Shown: positions 51,703 through 59,107 of the stretch, piece after piece | Numbering within the stretch: position 1 is the first letter of the stretch | Layout of the letters: each line of letters begins with the position of its first letter | Source: Spirosoma endbachense | GTDB lineage: Bacteria; Bacteroidota; Bacteroidia; Cytophagales; Spirosomataceae | Length of the DNA: 64,000 nt | Reading direction: 5' to 3' | NCBI RefSeq assembly: GCF_010233585.1 | Contig: NZ_CP045997.1 | Coordinates: forward strand, 9,288,114 to 9,352,113 | Notes under the pieces: model-generated | The model's database searches: none | What the model saw: the letters and a program-made list of their open reading frames with translations, nothing else | Told to the model about the DNA's origin: nothing | Program-made: the position numbers and the translations under genes

Positions 51703-52338
51703 ATGACACCTCAACTAACACCCGCCGAACATATTCGCTTGTGGAATGACTTTCGTAATGGAAGTCAGGATGCTTTTTCACAGCTCTATGAGTTGTTTTC
51801 GGCTGATCTCTACCGGTATGGCTATAACCTGATCCGAAATCGGCAGCTGGTTGAAGACTGTCTTCATGAGTTATTTTTACATATCCATGAAAACCGGACT
51901 CGCCTGGGACCTACCGATAATATTCGGTTTTATTTATTCCGGGCATTGCGCAGACGGTTACTCGATACAGTTGGCCGATTGAATAAGCTGGACTCGGACG
52001 AGTATTTGTTTGACAACGCAGAATTCCTCATTCAGCCCTACGAACAGACGCTCGTTGAAGAGCAACTCATCGAGCAGCAGAAACTCTTGGTGATTGCGCA
52101 GTTGAATAAGTTACCCAAACGCCAGAAAGAAATTCTATACCTGGTATTCATGAAAGGGCTGAGCTACCAGCAGGCGGCAGAGGTGATGGATATAACGATG
52201 AAGAGTGTTTACAATACAGTGAATGTGGCCTTAACAACGTTGCGGGCGTATGTACGTACGTCCTTCGAGCAGGGGGGCGCTTTGTGGAGTCTGCCAGGAT
52301 CAATTCTGATTTACTTCGTAAAGATTTTATTGGGATAA
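51703..52338 (+). CDS. ECF sigma-70 factor (second, FecI-like)
   Basis: A 211-residue ECF sigma factor. Region 2 (about 22-95) includes AFSQLYELFSADLYRYGYNL and VEDCLHELFLHIHENRT. Region 4 (about 125-190) includes LNKLPKRQKEILYLVFMKGL and the helix-turn-helix YQQAAEVMDITMKSVYNTVN. A hydrophobic C-terminus (SLPGSILIYFVKILLG) follows, similar to the first sigma. It starts 9 bp after the MFS gene, so it can be transcribed with the AraC-controlled operon, which is unusual. A FecR gene follows by 57 bp, then the SusC at 53677 with STN domain, its likely output. Confidence 0.95.
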   Translation: MTPQLTPAEHIRLWNDFRNGSQDAFSQLYELFSADLYRYGYNLIRNRQLVEDCLHELFLHIHENRTRLGPTDNIRFYLFRALRRRLLDTVGRLNKLDSDEYLFDNAEFLIQPYEQTLVEEQLIEQQKLLVIAQLNKLPKRQKEILYLVFMKGLSYQQAAEVMDITMKSVYNTVNVALTTLRAYVRTSFEQGGALWSLPGSILIYFVKILLG

Positions 52339-52395
52339 AGCCGGGAAAAAATAAATTGTGGGCTGTTTAACGAGTACGACCATGACGCCTATCCG

Positions 52396-53394
52396 ATGCC
52401 GAATTCCGATTTTACTGTAGAAGACTTTTGTAAAGACCCTAATTTTATTCACTGGGTATTGAGTCCCACCGATGAATCGAATCGGTATTGGCAATCCTTT
52501 ATGGTCGAATATCCGCATAAAGTGGCCGATATAGAGACTGCTATCGACTACGTTAAAACAATTCGTTTTCGCGAAATTGATCCTTCTCAACAAGACCTGG
52601 CCCGGCTTAAACAACGTATCTGGAACGATATTGAAAAACTTGAAAGCGAAACCGCCACTGTCCGGATCGTACCTTGGTATCAGCGACCCTACTGGGCTGC
52701 GGCTGCTGTCATCTTGCTGGTAATGTCGATCGGCCTGGGCTGGCGGGCCTATCAGGCAAATTCGTCACTGACCTATCAGACGGCTTATGGGAAAATACAG
52801 GAGATCAAGTTGACGGATGGGTCAGTAGTTACACTCAATGCCAATTCTGTGCTTAAAGTAGCTGATAATATGGCCGATAGACCTGTTCGGGAAGTATGGC
52901 TGGAAGGCGAGGCTTATTTCGATATTGCCAAACGGAAGGGTGCCAAATTCATTGTTCATACGCCGGAGGCACAGATCGAAGTACTGGGAACCGAGTTTAA
53001 CGTAAACACCCGGCGCGACCAGACCCATATTGTTTTAGAAGAAGGTAAGGTACAGCTAAGCACGGATAATCAGTCGATGGTCGTTATGAAACCCGGTGAT
53101 ATGGCCACGGTATCACCAAAAAGCCGCCAGATTCAACTGAAACGCGTGCAGCCTGACCTCTATGATGCCTGGAAGGCTTCTTATATCATATTGGACGGCA
53201 AAAGTCTGCCAGAAATTATAAATAGTCTGGAAGATACCTTTGGCGTCAGGATCAAACTGGAAGATACCCAATTGGTAGACAAGAAACTTACCGGTAAACT
53301 AGGCACCGAAGTCGCCGAGGATTGTATCGACAATTTATCAATCATTCTTGACGTCGATGTGAAAAAAGAGGGAGATGTTTACATATTCAGGTAA
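52396..53394 (+). CDS. FecR-family anti-sigma factor (second)
   Basis: A 332-residue anti-sigma factor partnered with the upstream ECF sigma. A cytoplasmic N-terminal part (1-98) is followed by one transmembrane helix at about 100-118 (WAAAAVILLVMSIGLGW). The FecR domain begins at TAYGKIQEIKLTDGSVVTLN and includes GEAYFDIAKR and IEVLGTEFNVNTR. The C-terminal DUF4974 domain begins near YIILDGKSLPEIINSLEDTF. It is separated from the SusC gene by 282 bp that contain a long inverted repeat, unlike the first locus where only 25 bp separate FecR and SusC. It should hold sigma inactive until the SusC STN domain signals. Confidence 0.95.
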   Translation: MPNSDFTVEDFCKDPNFIHWVLSPTDESNRYWQSFMVEYPHKVADIETAIDYVKTIRFREIDPSQQDLARLKQRIWNDIEKLESETATVRIVPWYQRPYWAAAAVILLVMSIGLGWRAYQANSSLTYQTAYGKIQEIKLTDGSVVTLNANSVLKVADNMADRPVREVWLEGEAYFDIAKRKGAKFIVHTPEAQIEVLGTEFNVNTRRDQTHIVLEEGKVQLSTDNQSMVVMKPGDMATVSPKSRQIQLKRVQPDLYDAWKASYIILDGKSLPEIINSLEDTFGVRIKLEDTQLVDKKLTGKLGTEVAEDCIDNLSIILDVDVKKEGDVYIFR

Positions 53395-53422
53395 GCAGAG
53401 TTAACACAATCAATTAACTACA

Positions 53423-53515
53423 GAGCGGACTACCATTGCAGCAACTGGAACACAAAAATATTTAGATTGGCGACCTAAATATTTTTGTTCCCTGTGCTGT
53501 AACGGTAGTCCGCTC
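53423..53515. repeat. Long inverted repeat (about 40-bp arms) between FecR and SusC genes
   Basis: The left arm (53423-53465) and right arm (53475-53515) begin with a perfect 12-bp match, GAGCGGACTACC and its complement. They end with a perfect 11-bp match at the loop (AAAATATTTAG). The middle has a few mismatches and a 2-base insertion, and the loop is 9 nt. A TTAA occurs 5-6 bases outside each arm (53414-53417 and 53522-53525). It starts 28 bp after the FecR stop. It could be a terminator/attenuator for the sigma-FecR unit or a MITE-like element. The remaining bases to 53676 show no other clear feature. Confidence 0.85.
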
Positions 53516-53676
53516 CGTTCTTTAACGAATGCTACAATAGGAATGAAATGTCAGCCAGGTGATAAGAAGATTTAAAAATTAAAGGAAAATATTCATAGAA
53601 ATAGCGGGAAAAGTGGCACCCTCGCCTGTTTGACTACCAACTACAGCCTAGTCAATCACACGATCCGGTTTTTACT

Positions 53677-56600
53677 ATGAAAAGACGTATCCTCATTTAT
53701 ACCATCTTCTGGTTATCCTGCTTTTTCGGGATTCAGGAGGGAACAGCCCAATTGACATTTGCCTCTGTATACAGGCCACAGGATGGAGGAAGCTCACAGG
53801 AAAGTGCGACTAGTATCATCGGGCTTCTTAAAAAGCTGGAATTAACCTACAGAACCACTTTCGTTTATCAGAAAGAACTATTGGAAAACAAAACGTTTTC
53901 CGGGCCAGTCAACGAAAATGATAAACTGGAGCAGATTCTCGAACGGGTGCTTACGCCGGCTAACCTGCGTTTTCGTAAACTCAAAGGGGGCGGCTATACG
54001 ATACTACCCCGGAAGTCACCTAAAAATCAACCGGCCGAAACCGAGCTTTTAAAGACATCGATAAACCAGCTACCCGAGCCAGAAACCGATAAAGTGCTGG
54101 CTATGAATACGCTGGCGTCAAGAGTGAATATGCAGTCGTTTTCAACAACCAAACCCGCCGATATTCTTATAAAGGGTAAAGTGACCGAAAGCGAAAAGGG
54201 CGAGCCCATTCCTGGTGCCAGCATCGTGCTCAAAGGAGCTACCAAAGGGACCAATACGGATGCTAACGGAGCTTATTCTATTGCTGTACCCAATGAAAAT
54301 GCAGTGCTGGTCTTTAGCTTCGTAGGGTTTGAAAAACAGGAAATTACGGTAGGAAACCGAACCCAGGTCAATGTTGCCCTTAAGAATGATCTCAAGGAAT
54401 TGAACGAGGTTGTCGTGGTTGGTTTTGGTACTCAGAAGAAGATCAATGCTACGGGGGCCATTTCAACCATTGGAACCAAAGAACTGATCCAGTCGCCGGT
54501 AGCCAATATCAGTAACTCGCTGGTGGGTCGCTTGCCGGGACTGTTTGCTACTCAATCTGGTGGTGAACCGGGTAACGACGGGTCGAAAATCAGAATTAGA
54601 GGGGTTGGTACGTTTTCGGGTAGCACCGATCCATTGACGCTGGTCGATGGCATTCAGGTCGATAACTACAATAATATTGATCCCAATGAAATCGAATCGG
54701 TAACGATCCTAAAAGATGCGTCGTCGACGGCTGTATATGGCATCCGGGGAGCGAACGGTGTACTGATTATTACGACCAAGCGGGGTAAGGTTGGGCCCCC
54801 TAAAGTAAGTTACACCTTTAATCAGGGGTTCAACTCATTTACCGACTTACGACAGATGATGAACAGTGGCGATTACGCCACTCACTTCAATGATGCGATC
54901 AAGGCAGATGCTTATGTAACAGGTACTGTTTATGTACCAAAGTACACGGACCAGGATATTGAACTCTATCGGAATGGGCAGGATCCGGTATTTCATCCAA
55001 ACGTCAACTGGTTCGACGTGATGTTTAAGAAAGTGTCGAAACAATCACAGCATAATGTTAACATCAGTGGAGGGCAAAACAAGGTGCGGTATTTTGTTTC
55101 GGCGGGCTACTTCAGCCAGGAAGGGTTGTTTAAAGATACCAAGGATGTAGTTGACGCTTTTTCCCCACAGTCGCTTTTTCAACGCTATAACCTCCGGTCT
55201 AATTTCAATTTCGATGTCACAAGCCGATTGAGAATGACACTCGATTTGTCGTCGCAAACGGAGGCAAGGAGCGGCAATAATGGTAGCAGTACCGAGCGTG
55301 TCGTGGGCGATATTGCCCGTGCAAGCCCCCTGAGTACGCCCGGTGTTGTTGATGGCAAAGTTGTTAATATTCTTACAGGGTCACAAAATAACCCCTACGC
55401 CAGTTTACTGTACCCAAATCTGGCCGGTGGTCTCAAACGGTCTTATCGGAACTACCTGAATGGGAATTTTCGACTGGATTATGATCTTGGCTCGTTGATT
55501 GACGGCTTGTCTGTTCACGGAAACGTGGCCATGCAAACCTACAATGATCAACAGATCGTCAATACCAAAACGCTCATTACATATTTAGCCGTAAAACTTC
55601 CTGACGGAACGATCAACTATGTGCCGTCGACGACGGAAGCCCAGTTTGGCTTTAACCAGACTGGAACGTATAACCGGCGAATTACGGCAGAAGCGGGGAT
55701 TGACTATAAGCGAAATTTTGGCGCACATAACGTAACGGGATTATTACTTTACAACCAGCAGAAAACCTTTGATCCGTCCCTGGCTTTTTTAGTCCCTAAG
55801 GGTTATCAGAGTTTTGTTGGCCGAGCCACCTACGACTATAAGGGACGTTATTTAGCCGAAGTAAATGTGGGCTATAATGGAACCGAAAACTTTGCTCCGG
55901 GCAAACGGTTTGGCTTTTTTCCGGCCTATTCACTGGGTTGGGTAGCTTCCCAGGAGCCGTTTTTCCCGAAAGCGGGCTTTGTGACGTTCCTTAAGGTTAG
56001 GGGTTCTTACGGCGAGGTTGGCAATGATAACATTGGGGGAACCCGTTTTCTGTACCGGGAAACCAGCTATTCATCCGTGGCAAATATCTATTATTTCGGA
56101 AATGTTGGGTCAACCTATAGTGGTTTCGCCGGCATCCGGGAAGGGGCCACCGGAAACCCGGATGTAACCTGGGAACGGGCCGTCAAGCAAAACATCGGTC
56201 TGGAGTTGTGGATGTGGAAAGACAAAATCAAATTCACCGCTGATGTATTTAATGAAAACCGCAGTGATATTCTCGCAACGCCCCAAACTATATCGTCCAT
56301 CGTAGGCTTGTCGCAGCCCGCCAGTAACCTGGGTAAAATGGAGAACAAGGGCTATGAAGGCGACATTACGTATACCGATAAGGTTGGAAGTTTGGGGTAC
56401 CGTATTTCTGCTAATTTTAGTTTTGCCCGCAATAAAGTACTCTTCCGTGACGAAGTACCCAATCAGTATCCGTATCAGAACCGTACCGGGCAGCGTTTAG
56501 GCCAAAACTTCGGACTGATTGCCGAAGGTCTTTACAATACCTGGGAAGAGGTTAATGCCTCAAATCGACCTGTCTACTCCTATCAGAATAACAAAGTTCA

Positions 56601-57186
56601 ACCCGGAGATATAAAGTACAAAGATTATAACGGGGATGGGGTCATCAACAACTTTGATGCTGTCCCGATTGGCTATTCCAATTTGCCTGAGAAAACATTT
56701 GGCGCTTCGATTGGGCTCACATTCAAAGGATTCGATTTGTCGGTGCTGTTTCAGGGTGTTGGTAACGTATCGCATTATTACACACGTTTCCAGCGAGGAA
56801 CTGGCTACGGTCAGGCACCGCCCGAGGGGTCACCCAACTACATGAACGAAAGCTGGACGCAGGAACGCTACGACGCTGGATTACCTATCCAGTTTCCACG
56901 GTTTTCGGTCAACAGCAATCCGAATGGGGAAGGGTCTTCTTACTGGCTGGCAGATGCCAGCTATGTGCGGATAAAAAATGCTGAAATAGGCTACAGATTG
57001 ACCGAAGGACTGCTCAAAAAGCTGCATATCAGCGCGTGCCGCATCTATGTAAACGCCAATAACCTGTATACATGGAAACACATGTATCCGGGTATTGACC
57101 CCGAAAATACGGCAACAGGAGATACCAACACAGAGCCTTACCCACTTGTCAGAACCATCAATACCGGTATAAACCTGAGCTTCTAA
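53677..57186 (+). CDS. SusC/RagA-family TonB-dependent transducer with STN domain (second)
   Basis: A 1169-residue outer-membrane porin. Signal peptide (about 1-25, ending EGTAQ). An STN domain is at about 50-108 (LKKLELTYRTTFVYQKELLE through GGGYTILPRK). A carboxypeptidase-like regulatory domain covers about 167-240 (LIKGKVTESEKGEPIPGASI onward). The TonB-box-like region is LNEVVVVGFGTQKK. The plug includes IRIRGVGTFSGSTDPLTLVD and ILKDASSTAVYGIRGANGVL, and the barrel ends INTGINLSF. The STN domain ties it to the upstream FecR/sigma pair. SusD follows by 11 bp. The layout is close to that of the SusC at 3874, but the sequence is clearly diverged, implying a different ligand. Confidence 0.97.
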   Translation: MKRRILIYTIFWLSCFFGIQEGTAQLTFASVYRPQDGGSSQESATSIIGLLKKLELTYRTTFVYQKELLENKTFSGPVNENDKLEQILERVLTPANLRFRKLKGGGYTILPRKSPKNQPAETELLKTSINQLPEPETDKVLAMNTLASRVNMQSFSTTKPADILIKGKVTESEKGEPIPGASIVLKGATKGTNTDANGAYSIAVPNENAVLVFSFVGFEKQEITVGNRTQVNVALKNDLKELNEVVVVGFGTQKKINATGAISTIGTKELIQSPVANISNSLVGRLPGLFATQSGGEPGNDGSKIRIRGVGTFSGSTDPLTLVDGIQVDNYNNIDPNEIESVTILKDASSTAVYGIRGANGVLIITTKRGKVGPPKVSYTFNQGFNSFTDLRQMMNSGDYATHFNDAIKADAYVTGTVYVPKYTDQDIELYRNGQDPVFHPNVNWFDVMFKKVSKQSQHNVNISGGQNKVRYFVSAGYFSQEGLFKDTKDVVDAFSPQSLFQRYNLRSNFNFDVTSRLRMTLDLSSQTEARSGNNGSSTERVVGDIARASPLSTPGVVDGKVVNILTGSQNNPYASLLYPNLAGGLKRSYRNYLNGNFRLDYDLGSLIDGLSVHGNVAMQTYNDQQIVNTKTLITYLAVKLPDGTINYVPSTTEAQFGFNQTGTYNRRITAEAGIDYKRNFGAHNVTGLLLYNQQKTFDPSLAFLVPKGYQSFVGRATYDYKGRYLAEVNVGYNGTENFAPGKRFGFFPAYSLGWVASQEPFFPKAGFVTFLKVRGSYGEVGNDNIGGTRFLYRETSYSSVANIYYFGNVGSTYSGFAGIREGATGNPDVTWERAVKQNIGLELWMWKDKIKFTADVFNENRSDILATPQTISSIVGLSQPASNLGKMENKGYEGDITYTDKVGSLGYRISANFSFARNKVLFRDEVPNQYPYQNRTGQRLGQNFGLIAEGLYNTWEEVNASNRPVYSYQNNKVQPGDIKYKDYNGDGVINNFDAVPIGYSNLPEKTFGASIGLTFKGFDLSVLFQGVGNVSHYYTRFQRGTGYGQAPPEGSPNYMNESWTQERYDAGLPIQFPRFSVNSNPNGEGSSYWLADASYVRIKNAEIGYRLTEGLLKKLHISACRIYVNANNLYTWKHMYPGIDPENTATGDTNTEPYPLVRTINTGINLSF

Positions 57187-57197
57187 TTACCGCCGTC

Positions 57198-59027
57198 ATG
57201 AAAAAAATAGTATCCTTCATTACTATACTCGTTTGCTGTTTTATTACGACCTCCTGTAATAAAAACTTTTTAGATAAAGCGCCTGGCGTGGATTTGACAG
57301 AAGACAATGCCTTTCTGAACAAAGCCAATCTGGAGACTTTTATCACGACGATTTACCGGTATGGCGTCCATTCGAATTTCCGATACCGGATTCAAGGCGA
57401 AGCCGTTACAACGCCCGCCAGTTACTACATTCCATTCTCGGGCGTAAACACCACCGACTGTATTCATCCCAGCTCCAGTATCAGCGATGAAGGCGATGCA
57501 TCGGAAGCATCTTTTGTGCATAGTAACCGATGGAATGAGGGTACCGTACTGCCTGCCACGATTGTTAACCTGGAAGACTTCCGGTATTATATTCGGTGGA
57601 TAGCCTTGCGCCAGATCAATCTTGTTCTGAAACGGATCAATGAAGTGCCCGATGCCGATGAGGCCTATAAAAAGCAGGTTATTGCTGAAGTTAAGTCCTT
57701 ACGGGCTCTAAATTATCTGGAAATGCTCAAACGCTATGGGGGTGTTCCTATTGTCGATCAAGTGTATGAGCCCGGTGAAAAAGCAGTAGTACCCCGAAGC
57801 TCCTTTAGTGATTGTGTAAAGTTTGTTGTCAAGGATATCGACGAATCGGTCCCCAACCTACCGGCCGTTTATTCGGCTTCGCAGACAGGTCGGGTAACTG
57901 CATTGGTAGCACTGGCCATCAAAGCCGAAGTGTTATTGTATGCCGCCAGTCCGCAATATAATACCGCAACACCTGTACTGCCTATGGCCAATGCGGCCGA
58001 CAATGCCCTGATCTGCTATGGTAATTTTGACCAGACCCGTTGGCAGGTAGCTGCCGATGCCGCTAAAGTAGCCCTCGATTATGCCTTGGCCAATGGCTAT
58101 GGGCTTATTGACGACCCCGCGAACCGAAATCCAAAAGAACTGGATAATGGCACCGTAGGGCCACTGGGCAATTACCGGGTATCCTGGGAAACCACCAATA
58201 ACAAAGAGTTGATATTCATGTATCAGGGTGGTGCTAATAATGCCAATGGTATTACGAACATAGGGAATGCACCCCTGACCTTCTGGAACGCATCCTGTTT
58301 TGGTTCATTCTGGAGTGGCATTAGTATGCCGTTGAATTTTCTGAAGAAGTACGAAAAACTCGACGGTACTCCTCAAACCTGGGACGCTGCCGGCGGAACG
58401 GACTTGATGGCAAAATATGCCGAGTTGGACCCACGGTTCAAGCAGTCGGTGATCTATACCAACGGCTATTATACGGCCCGCGATCCAATTGCCCAGATCT
58501 ACAACGGTGGTAAAGACTATGTGAACTGTAAGGGCGGGCTATGGTTGCGGAAATACATACCCCGCAATGCGACCAGTGCCAATTTTGTCATGAACGATGT
58601 ACTGTTTCGGGTCAACGAATTGTACCTCAACTACGCCGAAGCCCTAAATGAAGCCGCGGGTCCTGTACAGGCAGCCTATGATGCTGTCAATACCATTCGA
58701 ACCCGTTCCGGTATGCCTAATCTGCCGCAGGGACTTACCAAAGAGCAATTCAGGCAGCGGGTTCGTAATGAAATTGCCATTGAAATGCTTAATGACGATC
58801 ACCGTTTTTGGGATGTCAAACGCTGGTTAATTGCTGAGGAAGAAGGCATTATGAAGGGGAATATGGATGGGTTGCAAATTACCCGGACGGGTACGGCGCC
58901 TAACTACAAATATTCCTGGAAGCCCTACACATTTGAGACAAGGACATTCAACAAGAACATGTACCTGCATCCTTTCCCATTGACAGAAGTGCTTAAAGGG
59001 AATTTAGTCCAGAACCCCGGTTGGTAA
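57198..59027 (+). CDS. SusD/RagB-family lipoprotein (second)
   Basis: A 609-residue surface lipoprotein (lipobox TTSC, Cys20), followed by NKNFLDKAPGVDLTEDNAF. SusD helical signatures are RQINLVLKRINEVPDADEAY and EVKSLRALNYLEMLKRYGGV. The C-terminal part includes FRVNELYLNYAEALNEAAGP, YDAVNTIRTRSGMPNLPQGL and NDDHRFWDVKRWLIAEE, ending in YLHPFPLTEVLKGNLVQNPGW. It is coupled to the SusC gene 11 bp upstream. At over 600 residues it is on the long side, suggesting a larger glycan-binding surface than the SusD at 7468. Confidence 0.96.
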   Translation: MKKIVSFITILVCCFITTSCNKNFLDKAPGVDLTEDNAFLNKANLETFITTIYRYGVHSNFRYRIQGEAVTTPASYYIPFSGVNTTDCIHPSSSISDEGDASEASFVHSNRWNEGTVLPATIVNLEDFRYYIRWIALRQINLVLKRINEVPDADEAYKKQVIAEVKSLRALNYLEMLKRYGGVPIVDQVYEPGEKAVVPRSSFSDCVKFVVKDIDESVPNLPAVYSASQTGRVTALVALAIKAEVLLYAASPQYNTATPVLPMANAADNALICYGNFDQTRWQVAADAAKVALDYALANGYGLIDDPANRNPKELDNGTVGPLGNYRVSWETTNNKELIFMYQGGANNANGITNIGNAPLTFWNASCFGSFWSGISMPLNFLKKYEKLDGTPQTWDAAGGTDLMAKYAELDPRFKQSVIYTNGYYTARDPIAQIYNGGKDYVNCKGGLWLRKYIPRNATSANFVMNDVLFRVNELYLNYAEALNEAAGPVQAAYDAVNTIRTRSGMPNLPQGLTKEQFRQRVRNEIAIEMLNDDHRFWDVKRWLIAEEEGIMKGNMDGLQITRTGTAPNYKYSWKPYTFETRTFNKNMYLHPFPLTEVLKGNLVQNPGW

Positions 59028-59107
59028 GCTTGGAATTTGACGCTGGGCGGCAAACCCGCAGGGCGGCATTCCTTACTATACCCTATTAACCAACTTCCTT
59101 CGCCACA

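Noticed and set aside
53423..53515. Insertion sequence or CRISPR repeat
   Set aside because: No transposase gene, no spacer series and only one inverted pair; kept only as a MITE-like or terminator candidate.
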